The notes beneath the pieces were generated by a model. It had not been told where the DNA came from, did not search any database, and saw nothing but the letters and a program-made list of their open reading frames with translations. 64,000 nt of DNA, from assembly GCF_017833035.1 (NCBI RefSeq), contig NZ_JAFIBM010000001.1, positions 434,001-498,000 on the forward strand, in the 5' to 3' direction. This document shows, in pieces, positions 33,261 through 42,678 of this stretch; the first letter of the stretch is position 1, and each line of letters begins with the position of its first letter. The DNA is from Frigoribacterium sp. PvP032. Its GTDB lineage: Bacteria; Actinomycetota; Actinomycetes; Actinomycetales; Microbacteriaceae. Made by a program: the position numbers and the translations under genes.

Positions 33261-34535
33261 ATGTCCCCCCACGAGACCCTGCACGAGACCCGACGCGACC
33301 TCGGCGTCGCCATGGTCGGCCACGGCTTCATGGGCGCCGCCCACTCGCAGGCCTGGCGCACGGTGCCCGCGTTCTTCGACCTGCCGCTCGCGCCGCGGAT
33401 GACCGCCATCGTCGGTCGCGACGCCGACGCGACCCGTGCCGCGGCGGCCCGGTGGGGCTGGGGCCGGGCCGAGTCCGACTGGAGGCGCGTGGTCGAGAGC
33501 GACGACGTCCAGCTCGTCGACATCTGCTCGCCCGGCTCGACGCACGTCGAGATCGCGGTCGCCGCCCTCGAGGCCGGCAAGCACGTGCTCTGCGAGAAGC
33601 CGCTCGCCAACACCGTGGCCGAGGCCGAGCTCATGGCCGAGGCCGCGGCCCGGGCCGCCGAGCGCGGCGTCCTCGCGATGGTCGGCTTCAGCTACCGCCG
33701 GGTGCCCGCCATCACCTTCGCCCGCGACCTCGTCGCGCGGGGCGCGATCGGGGAGCTGCGCCAGGTGCGGGCCCTCTACCTCCAGGACTGGCTGGTCGAC
33801 CCCGAGGGCCCGATGACCTGGCGCCTCGACAAGAGCGTGGCGGGCTCCGGCTCGCTCGGCGACATCGGCGCGCACCTCGTCGACGCCGTGCAGTTCGTCA
33901 CGGGCCGGGCGCTGACCGACGTCAGCGGCCTGCTGCACACGTTCACGACCGAGCGCCCCCTGCTCGGCGAGGTCCGCGGCCTCGGCGGCACCGCCTCCTC
34001 CGAGCGCGGGCAGGTCACGGTCGACGACGCGGCCCTCTTCACCGCGAAGATCGCAGGAGGCGCCCTCGCGACCTTCGAGGCCACCCGCGTCGCGACCGGC
34101 CGCAAGAACGCGCTGCGGCTCGAGTTCAGCGGCACGGGCGGCGCGATCGCCTTCGACCTCGAGCGGATGAACGAGCTCGAGGTCTACGACGCCGGCGCCC
34201 CGGTCGACCGGCTCGGCTTCCGGCGCGTGCTCGTCACTGAGCCGGATCACCCCTACACGGGCTCGTGGTGGCCGACCGGCCACGGCCTCGGCTACGAGCA
34301 CGCCTTCAGCCACCAGGCCCGCGACCTCGTCACCGCGATCGCCGCGGGGGAGCAGCCGACCCCCTCCTTCGCCGAGGGCCTCCAGGTGCAGCGCGTGCTC
34401 GACGCCGTCGAGCGCAGCGCCGCCGACGGCAGCCGCTGGCTCGCGACCGACCCGACCGAGCCGACCGACCCGGCCGACGCGACCGACCCGGCCGCGGCCA
34501 CCGCGGCGACAGCCCCGGCCGAGGCAGCCCGGTGA
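33261..34535 (+). CDS. Gfo/Idh/MocA family oxidoreductase 1
   Basis: 424-residue NAD(P)-dependent sugar oxidoreductase. The Rossmann domain begins LGVAMVGHGFMGAAHSQAW (GxGxxG variant, about 15-33), followed by VDICSPGSTHVEIAVAALEAGKHVLCEKPLANT with the family EKP motif (Lys near 115). The C-terminal beta-sheet domain carries GSLGDIGAHLVDAVQFVTG with the Asp/His catalytic region. The last ~30 residues are a Thr-Asp-Pro/Ala low-complexity tail. It is the first gene of the operon, 28 bp after operator 2, and its stop overlaps the binding-protein start by 4 nt. It likely oxidises or reduces a sugar or glycoside; the substrate is unknown. Confidence 0.9.
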   Translation: MSPHETLHETRRDLGVAMVGHGFMGAAHSQAWRTVPAFFDLPLAPRMTAIVGRDADATRAAAARWGWGRAESDWRRVVESDDVQLVDICSPGSTHVEIAVAALEAGKHVLCEKPLANTVAEAELMAEAAARAAERGVLAMVGFSYRRVPAITFARDLVARGAIGELRQVRALYLQDWLVDPEGPMTWRLDKSVAGSGSLGDIGAHLVDAVQFVTGRALTDVSGLLHTFTTERPLLGEVRGLGGTASSERGQVTVDDAALFTAKIAGGALATFEATRVATGRKNALRLEFSGTGGAIAFDLERMNELEVYDAGAPVDRLGFRRVLVTEPDHPYTGSWWPTGHGLGYEHAFSHQARDLVTAIAAGEQPTPSFAEGLQVQRVLDAVERSAADGSRWLATDPTEPTDPADATDPAAATAATAPAEAAR

Positions 34536-35743
34536 CCCGCCGACGCAAGAGCAGCCTCGGCCTCGCGGTCGCCGCCGTGACCGCCGTCGCGCTCACGGGC
34601 TGTGCGGTCGACACCTCGTCCCCTCCCGGCCACGTGTCGGTGCTCGACAGCTACGGCGACGGCAACGACAACGTCGTGATCGGCGCGACGCTCGAGGCCT
34701 GCGGCCGAGAGCTGGGCGTCACGATCGACCGCACCTCGGTGCCGGGGTCGTCGCTGATCCAGAAGACCCTGCAGCAGGCGTCGTCGAGGACGCTCCCCGA
34801 CGTGCTCATGCTCGACAACCCCGACCTGCAGCAGATCGCGGAGACGGGAGCGCTGTCGCCGCTGACCGACTACGGCATCTCGACCGAGGGCTACGCCGAC
34901 GGGGTGCTCGACGCGGGCACCTACGACGGCGAGGTCTACGGCCTCGCGCCCACGGTCAACACCATCGCCCTCTTCTACGACCGTGACGCGCTCGCCGCGG
35001 CGGGCATCGCCCCGCCGACCACCTGGGCCGAGCTGACCGAGGCTGCGGCGGAGCTGACCGAGGGCGACCGCTACGGGCTCGCCTTCGCGGCGCCCGCCGC
35101 CTACGAGGGCGCCTGGCAGTTCCTCCCCTTCATGTGGTCGAACGGAGGCGACGAGCGCGACATCGCCACCGACGGGACGGCCGAGGCACTCCAGCTGATG
35201 ACCGACTTCGTGGCCGACGGCTCGGCCTCGCGCAGCGTCGTGAACTGGACGCAGGCCGACGTCAACGACCAGTTCATGGCCGGCCGTGCGGCGATGATGG
35301 TCAACGGCCCCTGGCAGATCCCCGCCCTGCAGGCCGACAGCGACGTCGACTACGGGATCGCGACCCTGCCGGTGCCCGAGGCAGGCGACACCCCCGTCGC
35401 GCCCCTCGGCGGCGAGGTCTGGACGGTGCCCCGCACGGGCGACGCCGAGAAGCAGGCCCTCGCGGCGCAGGTCGTCGAGTGCCTCAACACCGACGAGAAC
35501 CAGCTCGACATGGCCACGAAGCGATTCACGATCCCCTCGAAGACCGCCGTCGCGACCGAGTTCGGCCAGCAGGTGCCCGAGGAGCAGGTCTTCGTCGACC
35601 TCGTCGCCGACGCCCGCGCCCGCACGGCCCAGCTGGGCGTCGAGTGGCCGACCCAGGCGACCAAGATCTACACCGCCGTGCAGTCCGCACTGACGGGGCA
35701 GGCGACTCCCTCACGTGCCCTCGAGAGAGCGGAGGAAGGCTGA
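34532..35743 (+). CDS. Sugar ABC transporter substrate-binding lipoprotein
   Basis: 403-residue extracytoplasmic solute-binding protein (family 1, MalE-like). GTG 34532 overlaps the previous stop (GTGA). A twin-Arg-like basic start RRRKSSLGLAVAAVTAVA leads to the lipobox LTGC, so the cysteine near residue 25 is lipidated. The mature domain has the usual motifs (LPDVLMLDNPDLQQIAETGAL, VYGLAPTVNTIALFYDRDAL, FMAGRAAMMVNGPWQI). It should deliver an oligosaccharide or glycoside to the two permeases encoded next. ROK control and neighbours suggest a xylose-containing or related sugar. Confidence 0.9.
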   Translation: MTRRRKSSLGLAVAAVTAVALTGCAVDTSSPPGHVSVLDSYGDGNDNVVIGATLEACGRELGVTIDRTSVPGSSLIQKTLQQASSRTLPDVLMLDNPDLQQIAETGALSPLTDYGISTEGYADGVLDAGTYDGEVYGLAPTVNTIALFYDRDALAAAGIAPPTTWAELTEAAAELTEGDRYGLAFAAPAAYEGAWQFLPFMWSNGGDERDIATDGTAEALQLMTDFVADGSASRSVVNWTQADVNDQFMAGRAAMMVNGPWQIPALQADSDVDYGIATLPVPEAGDTPVAPLGGEVWTVPRTGDAEKQALAAQVVECLNTDENQLDMATKRFTIPSKTAVATEFGQQVPEEQVFVDLVADARARTAQLGVEWPTQATKIYTAVQSALTGQATPSRALERAEEG

Positions 35744-35744
35744 G

Positions 35745-36737
35745 ATGGCGACCACCACGACCACGACCACCGCGCAGGAGGCGGTCCGCGCCTCCCGCAG
35801 CCGCTCCTCCGTCGGGGCCGCGTCGGCCCCCGCACCTGCCTCAACGCGTCGGCGCGGACGCCGCGAGCGCACCGCGCAGCTGATGTTCCTCGTCCCGGCG
35901 CTCGTCTACATGGTGCTGTTCTTCGGCTACCCCGTCGTGCAGAACGTCGTGATGGGGTTCCAGGCGTACACGACCAAGACCTTCTACACGGGCGAGGCCC
36001 CCTTCGTCGGGCTGCAGAACTACGTCGAGGTGCTCGGCAGCGCCGTCTTCGGCAGCGCGCTGCTCAACACGGCGCTCTTCACGGTCGGCTCGCTGGTGGG
36101 CCAGTTCGTGCTCGGCCTGGCGTTCGCGCTGTTCTTCCGCAACCGGTTCCCGCTGAACGGCGTGCTGCGCTCGCTGATGCTGCTGCCCTGGCTGCTGCCG
36201 CTGATCGTCTCCAGCGCCGTGTGGAAGTGGATCCTCGACCAGGACAGCGGGGTGCTGAACCAGTTCCTCACCGGCACAGGCCTGGTCGCAGACCCGGTGC
36301 CCTGGCTGAACAGCCCGTCGCTGGCGCTCGTGACCGTGATCGCCGTCAACATCTGGATCGGCATCCCGTTCAACATGACCATCCTCTACAGCGGGCTGCA
36401 GGGCATCCCCGACGAGCTGTACGAGGCAGGCTCGCTCGACGGCGCCACCCGCTGGCGCGCGTTCCGCCACATCACGTGGCCGCTGCTCAGGCCTGTCGTG
36501 ATGGTCGTCCTCGTGCTCGGCGTCGTCTACACGATCAAGGTGCTCGACATCATCCTCGGCCTCACCAACGGCGGGCCCGCGAACTCGACGGCGACCCTCG
36601 CGACCGAGTCGTACAAGCTCTCGTTCACGCAGTTCGACTTCGGGGCGGGCGCGGCGCTCAGCAACGTCCTCATCGTCATCTCGGCGGTGTTCGCGATCGT
36701 CTACCTCCGCCTCAACAGGAAGGCCGTCGATGACTGA
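35745..36737 (+). CDS. Sugar ABC transporter permease, MalF/UgpA type
   Basis: 330 residues with six membrane helices from about 45 on (LMFLVPALVYMVLFFGYPVV first). The EAA loop that docks the ATPase, ELYEAGSLDGATRWRAFRHITWPLLRP, lies near 225-250. ATG 35745 is chosen because GGAGGAAGG is ideally placed upstream, one base after the lipoprotein stop. The first 40 residues are a Thr/Ser/Arg-rich cytoplasmic tail. It pairs with the next permease, whose start it overlaps by 8 bp. Confidence 0.93.
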   Translation: MATTTTTTTAQEAVRASRSRSSVGAASAPAPASTRRRGRRERTAQLMFLVPALVYMVLFFGYPVVQNVVMGFQAYTTKTFYTGEAPFVGLQNYVEVLGSAVFGSALLNTALFTVGSLVGQFVLGLAFALFFRNRFPLNGVLRSLMLLPWLLPLIVSSAVWKWILDQDSGVLNQFLTGTGLVADPVPWLNSPSLALVTVIAVNIWIGIPFNMTILYSGLQGIPDELYEAGSLDGATRWRAFRHITWPLLRPVVMVVLVLGVVYTIKVLDIILGLTNGGPANSTATLATESYKLSFTQFDFGAGAALSNVLIVISAVFAIVYLRLNRKAVDD

Positions 36738-37602
36738 CGCGACCCTCTCGCCGACCCTCGTCGCCCGAGGCGGCGAGCCGCGCCTCCGGAAGCCCAGGGG
36801 CAGGCACGCCTGGGTGAACACGATCATCGGGGTCGTGCTGCTCGGCATCATGTTGTTCCCCGTCTACTGGATGGTCAACATCTCTCTCCAGCCGGCGGGT
36901 GCTGCGGTCGAGGCCGCCTGGTTCCCGTTCGAGGCGCAGCTCGGCGGGTACGCCACCGCGATCGCCGAGCAGTCCGGCAACCTGCTGACGAGCCTGCTCG
37001 TCGCGCTCGGCAGCGTCGTGCTCAGCCTCGCGATCGCGACGCCGGCCGCGTACGCCCTGGCACAGTTCCGCCTCCGGTACGTCGACGTCGTGCTGCTCGC
37101 GATCCTCGTCGCCCAGATGATCCCGGGCATCGTCGTCGCGAACGCGCTGTACTCGGCGTTCAACACGCTCGGCCTGCTCAACTCGATCGGCGGGCTGATC
37201 CTGGCCGACTCGACCGCGGGCATCCCGTTCGCGATCCTCATCATGCGGGCGTTCATGCTCGGCATCCCGCCGTCGATCATCGAGGCGGCCAAGGTCGACG
37301 GCGCCGGTGCCTTCAGGGCCTTCCGGTCGATCGTCGTCCCGATCTCGCGCGACGCCCTCATCACCGCCGGGCTGTTCACGTTCCTCTTCACCTGGAGCGA
37401 CTTCCTCTTCGGCCTCACGCTCACCACCACCGAGCAGGTCCGGCCGATCACCCTCGGCATCTACCAGTACATCGGCACGTACACGTCCGACTGGAGCACC
37501 GTCATGGCCACCGCCGTGCTGGCGTCCCTGCCGGCCATCGTGCTGCTCGTCGTCGCGCAGAAGTTCGTCGCGGCCGGGGCGACCGGCGGCGCCGTCAAGT
37601 AG
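36730..37602 (+). CDS. Sugar ABC transporter permease, MalG/UgpE type
   Basis: 290 residues with six helices. The first ([22 protein letters not shown]) ends with the family motif, and the EAA loop [28 protein letters not shown] lies near 180-206. It overlaps the MalF-type gene by 8 bp. No ATP-binding subunit is encoded in this operon or anywhere in the window, so the importer must borrow a shared MsiK/UgpC-like ATPase, as carbohydrate importers in actinobacteria often do. Confidence 0.93.
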   Translation: MTDATLSPTLVARGGEPRLRKPRGRHAWVNTIIGVVLLGIMLFPVYWMVNISLQPAGAAVEAAWFPFEAQLGGYATAIAEQSGNLLTSLLVALGSVVLSLAIATPAAYALAQFRLRYVDVVLLAILVAQMIPGIVVANALYSAFNTLGLLNSIGGLILADSTAGIPFAILIMRAFMLGIPPSIIEAAKVDGAGAFRAFRSIVVPISRDALITAGLFTFLFTWSDFLFGLTLTTTEQVRPITLGIYQYIGTYTSDWSTVMATAVLASLPAIVLLVVAQKFVAAGATGGAVK

Positions 37603-37645
37603 CGACCCGACCCGACCCGATCCACAGAGAACAGAGAGAAGACCC

Positions 37646-38419
37646 ATGACCACCCCCACCACCCCGCTCCGCGTCACCGTCTGGGGCGAGAACCGCCACG
37701 AGCAGATCGAGCAGCACGTCGCCGAGCGCTACCCCACCGGCATGCACGGTGCGATCGCCGAGGGCATCGGCGAGAACCTGCCCGACGCGCAGATCACCGT
37801 CGCGACGATGGACATGCCCGAGCACGGCCTCACCGACGAGGCCCTGGAGCAGACCGACGTGCTCACCTGGTGGGGCCACGCCGCGCACGCCGAGGTGAGC
37901 GACGAGGTCGTCGAGCGGGTGCACCGCCACGTCCTCGCCGGCATGGGCCTGATCGTGCTGCACTCCGGCCACTGGTCGAAGATCTTCACGAAGCTGATGG
38001 GCACGACCTGCACCCTCCGCTGGCGCAGCGAGCACGACCAGGAGCTCGTCTGGACCGTCAACCCGCAGCACCCGATCACGCGCGGCGTGCCGAACCCGAT
38101 CGTGATCCCCGAACAGGAGATGTACGGCGAGTACTTCGACGTGCCGACCCCCGACGAGCTGATCTTCATCTCGGGCTTCACGGGCGGCGAGGTGTTCCGC
38201 AGCGGCATGACCTACCGGCGCGGCTTCGGCAAGGTCTTCTTCTTCAGCCCCGGCGACCAGGACTTCCCCGTCTACCACCACCGCGACGTCCGCCGCGTGA
38301 TCGCGAACGGCGTCGAGTGGGCGCGCCCCGAGCGCGAGCGCGAGACGCCGACGCTGCTGCGCTACGAGAGCGGCCAGTACTTCCAGGGCGCCGACTACGA
38401 AGGGGCGCTCGAGCGATGA
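37646..38419 (+). CDS. ThuA-like protein 1 (trehalose-utilisation family)
   Basis: 257 residues with a class I glutamine amidotransferase-like fold and the ThuA pattern. [12 protein letters not shown] at the N-terminus, [77 protein letters not shown] and [21 protein letters not shown] are all visible, but the amidotransferase triad is not. ThuA proteins act with Gfo/Idh enzymes on 3-keto-glycosides in rhizobial trehalose and sucrose use. It follows the permease by 43 bp with SD AGAGAGAAG and overlaps the next oxidoreductase by 4 nt. Confidence 0.87.
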   Translation: MTTPTTPLRVTVWGENRHEQIEQHVAERYPTGMHGAIAEGIGENLPDAQITVATMDMPEHGLTDEALEQTDVLTWWGHAAHAEVSDEVVERVHRHVLAGMGLIVLHSGHWSKIFTKLMGTTCTLRWRSEHDQELVWTVNPQHPITRGVPNPIVIPEQEMYGEYFDVPTPDELIFISGFTGGEVFRSGMTYRRGFGKVFFFSPGDQDFPVYHHRDVRRVIANGVEWARPERERETPTLLRYESGQYFQGADYEGALER

Positions 38420-39594
38420 CGTTCCGCACGGTCGACAGCCGAGGAGGCGCGCTGCGCGTCGTCCAGGTCGGCGCGGGAGGCATGGGGCGGGCCTGGCTCC
38501 GCGCGCTCGCCGACAGCGCGGACGTCGAGCTGGTCGGCGTCGTCGACCTCGACCTCGACGCCGCCAGGGCGGGCGCCGAGCACCACGGCGACGCCTCGCT
38601 GCCCGTCTCGACCGACCTCGGCGCGATGGTGGCCGACCTCGCGCCCGACGCGGTGGTCGACGTGACGGTGCCGGTGGCCCACCACCCCGTCACGACGCAG
38701 TCGCTGTTCGCGGGCCTGCCCGTACTCGGCGAGAAGCCGGTCGCGCTCGACGTGGCCGAGGGCCTCTCGCTCGCGGCCGCCGCCGAGGTGACGGGCGAGC
38801 TGTTCATGGTCAGCCAGTCGCGTCGCTACGACGACCACCTGGTCGCCCTCAAGCAGCAGATCGGCCAGCTCGAGACGGTCGGGGCCGTGACGACGGAGTT
38901 CTTCAAGGCCCCGCACTTCGGCGGCTTCCGCGAGCAGATGGACGACGTGCTGCTGCTCGACATGGCCGTGCACCCGTTCGACTCGGTGCGCTGGCTGCTC
39001 GACGCCGACCCGGTGTCGGTCTGGTGCGAGTCGTTCAGCCCGGCATGGAGCTGGTACCGCGGCGACGCCGCCGCGAACGCCGTCTTCGAGTTCGAGGGCG
39101 GGGTCCGGTACGCGTACTCGGGCAGCTGGTGCAGCCCGGGCGCCGAGACCTCGTGGAACGGCTCGTGGCGCGTCAGCGGCTCGGCCGGCACCGCGCTCTG
39201 GGACGGCGACGAGGCTCCCGTGCTCTCCCTCGCGGACGAGACCGGCGCCTCCTCGTCGCCTCAGCTGCCGCAGCTGCCGACCGTCGGCGACGGCATCGAG
39301 GGGTCGCTCGCGGCCTTCGTCGGCGCCCTGCGCACCGGCGCCGTGCCGCACGGCGAGGTGCACGAGAACGTGATGAGCCTGGCGATGGTCGAGGCGGCGA
39401 TCGAGTCGACCCGCACCGGGCAGCGGGTCGTGATCGACGACCTGCTCGAGCGGGCGCTCGCGACGGCGATCGAACGGGAGGCGCGCGACGACGTCCGCGC
39501 CCGGCTCGAGTCGTGGACGTCGGTGCGTGCGGCCCTGCAGGCCGGGCCGACGACGGCGGCGACGACCTCGGCGACGACGGCGGCGAGCTCGTGA
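38416..39594 (+). CDS. Gfo/Idh/MocA family oxidoreductase 2
   Basis: 392 residues. The Rossmann start [19 protein letters not shown] (about 13-31) is followed by [23 protein letters not shown] with the EKP lysine, and [13 protein letters not shown]. The C-terminal catalytic domain includes [22 protein letters not shown] (Asp/His pair). A Thr/Ala-rich tail ends the protein. It is coupled by 4-nt overlaps to ThuA-like 1 upstream and ThuA-like 2 downstream. It is clearly different in sequence from oxidoreductases 1 and 3, suggesting a separate step on the same or a related sugar. Confidence 0.9.
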   Translation: MTFRTVDSRGGALRVVQVGAGGMGRAWLRALADSADVELVGVVDLDLDAARAGAEHHGDASLPVSTDLGAMVADLAPDAVVDVTVPVAHHPVTTQSLFAGLPVLGEKPVALDVAEGLSLAAAAEVTGELFMVSQSRRYDDHLVALKQQIGQLETVGAVTTEFFKAPHFGGFREQMDDVLLLDMAVHPFDSVRWLLDADPVSVWCESFSPAWSWYRGDAAANAVFEFEGGVRYAYSGSWCSPGAETSWNGSWRVSGSAGTALWDGDEAPVLSLADETGASSSPQLPQLPTVGDGIEGSLAAFVGALRTGAVPHGEVHENVMSLAMVEAAIESTRTGQRVVIDDLLERALATAIEREARDDVRARLESWTSVRAALQAGPTTAATTSATTAASS

Positions 39595-40283
39595 CGCGCC
39601 GGGCGCTGGTGGTCCGCGGCGGCTGGGAGGGCCACGACCCGATCGGCACGACCGACTCGTTCGTGCCGTTCCTCGAGCGGTCGGGCTTCGAGGTCAGCCT
39701 GCACGACGGCCCGGCGGTCTACGCCGACGCCGACGTGATGCGCACCGCTGACCTCGTGCTGCAGAACGTCACGATGTCGACGATCGAGGGCGCGCAGACC
39801 GCGGGGCTCCGCGCGGCCGTCGAGGCGGGCACCGGCCTGGCGGGCTGGCACGGCGGCATCGCGGACTCGTTCCGCGGCGACGCCGACTACCTGCACCTGA
39901 TCGGCGGGCAGTTCGCCGCACATCCCGGCAAGGCCGCGGCCGACCGGGTCGGCGACGAGACTGACGGCTTCGTGCGGCACGCGATCCGCTTCACCGAGGC
40001 GGCCGCGTCGCACCCGGTCACCGAGGGCCTCGACGACTTCGAGGTCGAGAGCGAGCAGTACTGGCTGCTGCACGACGACTACCTCGACGTGCTCGCGACG
40101 ACCACGCAGGAGGCGCGGGCCGGCGACCCCTGGACGCGCCCGGTGACCTCCCCCGCCGTCTGGACCCGCCAGTGGGGACTCGGCCGCATCGCGGTCGTCA
40201 CCCCGGGGCACTCGCAGGCCGTGCTCGACCACCCGACCGTCCGCACGCTCGTCGAGCGCGGCCTGCTGTGGGCCTCGCGATGA
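39591..40283 (+). CDS. ThuA-like protein 2
   Basis: 230 residues with a ThuA/class I amidotransferase-like fold. ALVVRGGWEGHDPIGTTDSF at the start, DLVLQNVTMSTIEGAQTAGLRAAVEAGTGLAGWHGGIADSFRG as the nucleophile-elbow region (residues about 54-96), HLIGGQFAAHPG, FEVESEQYWLLHDD and GRIAVVTPGHSQAVLDHPTV. It is shorter and more typical of stand-alone ThuA domains than protein 1. GTG 39591 overlaps the previous stop by 4 nt, and its own stop overlaps the third oxidoreductase. Having two ThuA proteins in one operon is unusual to my knowledge. Confidence 0.82.
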   Translation: MTRRALVVRGGWEGHDPIGTTDSFVPFLERSGFEVSLHDGPAVYADADVMRTADLVLQNVTMSTIEGAQTAGLRAAVEAGTGLAGWHGGIADSFRGDADYLHLIGGQFAAHPGKAAADRVGDETDGFVRHAIRFTEAAASHPVTEGLDDFEVESEQYWLLHDDYLDVLATTTQEARAGDPWTRPVTSPAVWTRQWGLGRIAVVTPGHSQAVLDHPTVRTLVERGLLWASR

Positions 40284-41389
40284 GCGGCACGGGCACGGTC
40301 CCGATGCGCGTCGGCGTCGTCGGCGTGGGCGTGATCAGCGAGCAGTACTTCGCCTCGTTCGGGCGGCTGCCCGGCCTCGCCCTCGAGGCCGTGGCCGACC
40401 TCGACCAGGCGCGGGCCGCCTCCGTCGCGGACCGTCTCGGCGTGCGGGCCCTCACCGTCGACGAGCTGCTCGCCGACGACCGGGTCGACGTCGTGCTCAA
40501 CCTCACGATCCCGGCGGCGCACGCCGAGATCGCGCTACGGGCGATCGCCGCCGGCAAGCACGTCTACGGCGAGAAGCCGCTCGCTCTCACGGTCGCCGAC
40601 GGCACGGCGGTGCTCGAGGCGGCCAGGGCGGCCGGCGTGCGGGTGGGCTCGGCGCCGGACACGGTGCTCGGCACCGGGGTGCAGACCGCCGCGCAGCTCG
40701 TCGCCTCGGGAGCGGTCGGCGAGCCCGTCGGCGCCGCCGTCTCGTGGACCGCGTCCGGCCACGAGGCCTGGCACCCTGCGCCGGACTTCTACTACCGGGC
40801 AGGAGGCGGCCCCCTCTTCGACATGGGCCCCTACTACCTGACGACGCTCGTGCACCTGCTCGGCCCGGTCGTCTCGGTGTCCGGCCTGGTCTCGCGCTCG
40901 ACCCGGCGCCGCACGATCGGCACCGGTCCCCGTGCCGGCGAGCAGCTCGAGGTCGACGTCGACACGCACGCGAGCGCGCTGCTGCGGCACGACTCTGGAG
41001 CGACGTCGACCGTGACGGTGAGCTTCGAGGTGTGGGGATCGCGGGCGCCGATCACGGAGTTCTACGGCACGCTCGGCACGATCGCCGTCCCCGACGCCAA
41101 CATGTTCGGCGACCCCGTCGAGCTGCTGACCGCCGACGACCGCACCTGGCGCGCGGTCCCGCCGACCGCGGGCTACCGCGACGCCGGACGCGGGTACGGC
41201 CTGGCCGACCTCGCCAGGGCGGTCGCCTCGGGGGAGCCGCACCGCGCCTCCGGCGACGTCGCCCTGCACGTGCTCGAGATCACGGAGGCGGTGGCCGCGT
41301 CGAGCGCCTCCGGCACCGTCGTGACGCTGGTCACGCGTCCGGAGGTGCCGCGGGTGGTGCCGCTCGGCGCCGAGCCGCACCTCGCGTGA
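40280..41389 (+). CDS. Gfo/Idh/MocA family oxidoreductase 3
   Basis: 369 residues. MRVGVVGVGVISEQYFASFGRL (about 9-30) is the NAD(P) fold, followed by VVLNLTIPAAHAEIALRAIAAGKHVYGEKPLALT (EKP lysine near 98). The catalytic domain has DFYYRAGGGPLFDMGPYYLTTLVHLLGP with the conserved D-x3-Y region. This GGPLFDMGPYYL pattern is typical of inositol- or glucose-fructose-oxidoreductase-like enzymes acting on free sugars or glycosides. ATG 40280 overlaps the ThuA-like 2 stop. It is the last catabolic gene before the ROK regulator, 34 bp away. Confidence 0.9.
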   Translation: MSGTGTVPMRVGVVGVGVISEQYFASFGRLPGLALEAVADLDQARAASVADRLGVRALTVDELLADDRVDVVLNLTIPAAHAEIALRAIAAGKHVYGEKPLALTVADGTAVLEAARAAGVRVGSAPDTVLGTGVQTAAQLVASGAVGEPVGAAVSWTASGHEAWHPAPDFYYRAGGGPLFDMGPYYLTTLVHLLGPVVSVSGLVSRSTRRRTIGTGPRAGEQLEVDVDTHASALLRHDSGATSTVTVSFEVWGSRAPITEFYGTLGTIAVPDANMFGDPVELLTADDRTWRAVPPTAGYRDAGRGYGLADLARAVASGEPHRASGDVALHVLEITEAVAASSASGTVVTLVTRPEVPRVVPLGAEPHLA

Positions 41390-41423
41390 CCGCCCCGATA
41401 GCCTGGTGACCAGGGAGGCCGCG

Positions 41424-42671
41424 GTGCAGGACGAGGCGAATGGCAGGACAGGCGCTCTGGCGACGGCGCTGCCCGATGCAGGAGGCGCCCCTCCCGCCGG
41501 TCGCGCCCGCCCCCTCCTCGACCGCCCTCGCGGCTCGAACCTCTCCACGGTGCTCGGCATCGTGCACGGCGCCGGACCGACCTCTCGCAGCGAGCTGACG
41601 CGCCTGACCGGCCTCAACCGCTCGACCATCGCCGCCCTCGTGGGCGAGCTCGTCGAGCGCGGCCTCGCCGTCGAGTCGGAGCCCGTCGCGGCCAACCGGG
41701 TCGGCCGCCCCAGCCCGGTCGTCAGCGCCTCACCTGATGTCGTGGCCTTCGCAGTGAACCCTGAGATCGACGCCGTGACCGTCGGCCGGGTCGGGCTCGA
41801 CGGGGTCGTGCAGCGCAGGGTCCGGCACGAGACCGACGGCGTGCCCACGGCGCTCGAGGCGGCCGAGATCGCGGCCCGCCTCGTCCGGGAGCTCGTCGAC
41901 GAGGTGCCCGCAGCCCGGGTCGTCGGCGTCGGCGCCGCCGTGCCGGGCCTCGTGCACGCGGACGGCGGCCTCGTCCGGCTCGCGCCGCACCTCGGCTGGG
42001 TCGACGAGCCGTTCGCGCGCCTCCTGTCAGACGCCACCGGCCTGCCCGCCCGGGCCGCCAACGACGCGAGCACCGCCGTCGTCGCCGAGGGCCTCTTCGG
42101 CGCCGGCGCCGGGGCGAGCGACCTCGTGTTCCTCAACGGAGGCGCGAGCGGCGTCGGCGGGGGAGTGGTCGTCGACGGCCACCCCCTGCGCGGCCGCGAC
42201 GGCTTCGCCGGCGAGATCGGCCACACGCTCGTCGAGTCGGCCGGGCGGCTCTGCCACTGCGGCGCCGTCGGCTGCCTCGAGACCGAGGTCGGCCAGGCGG
42301 AGCTGCTGACCGTCACCGGCCTGTCCCGCGCCCAGGCCGACGAGCTCGACGCCGCGCTCGCGACGGCGCTCGCCGAGGGCGACGCCGACGTGCGGCGCGA
42401 GGTCGAGCGGCAGGTCGACTACGTGGCGGTCGCGCTCCGCAACGTGCTCAACGCCTTCAACCCGTCGGTGATCGTGCTCGGCGGGTTCCTCGGGTCGCTG
42501 CAGGCCGCGGCGCCGGACCGGCTGCTCGACCGCGTGACCGCACAGGCGCTGCCCGGGCCGCGCGACGGCGTGCAGCTGCGACGTGCCGCGCTCGGCGCCG
42601 ACCGGCTGATGATCGGGGCCGCGGAGCTGGCGTTCGCCGACCTCCTGGCCGACCCGGCCCGCGCCTCCTGA
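41424..42671 (+). CDS. ROK family transcriptional repressor (XylR-like)
   Basis: 415 residues. An N-terminal winged helix-turn-helix (TSRSELTRLTGLNRSTIAALVGELVERGLAVE, about 50-82) is fused to a ROK sugar-kinase-like domain with VGVGAAVPGLV, NGGASGVGGGVVVDG (phosphate-binding region) and the zinc-site CHCGAVGCLE motif (about 278-287), all intact. GTG 41424 has AGGGAGG 5 bases upstream; another GTG at 41406 lacks an SD. It is the best candidate to bind the three TTTGTYG-N7-CAACRWA sites and release them when xylose or a related sugar is present. No such site is seen before its own gene, so it may be read from the operon. Confidence 0.9.
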   Translation: MQDEANGRTGALATALPDAGGAPPAGRARPLLDRPRGSNLSTVLGIVHGAGPTSRSELTRLTGLNRSTIAALVGELVERGLAVESEPVAANRVGRPSPVVSASPDVVAFAVNPEIDAVTVGRVGLDGVVQRRVRHETDGVPTALEAAEIAARLVRELVDEVPAARVVGVGAAVPGLVHADGGLVRLAPHLGWVDEPFARLLSDATGLPARAANDASTAVVAEGLFGAGAGASDLVFLNGGASGVGGGVVVDGHPLRGRDGFAGEIGHTLVESAGRLCHCGAVGCLETEVGQAELLTVTGLSRAQADELDAALATALAEGDADVRREVERQVDYVAVALRNVLNAFNPSVIVLGGFLGSLQAAAPDRLLDRVTAQALPGPRDGVQLRRAALGADRLMIGAAELAFADLLADPARAS

Positions 42672-42678
42672 CCCGGCG

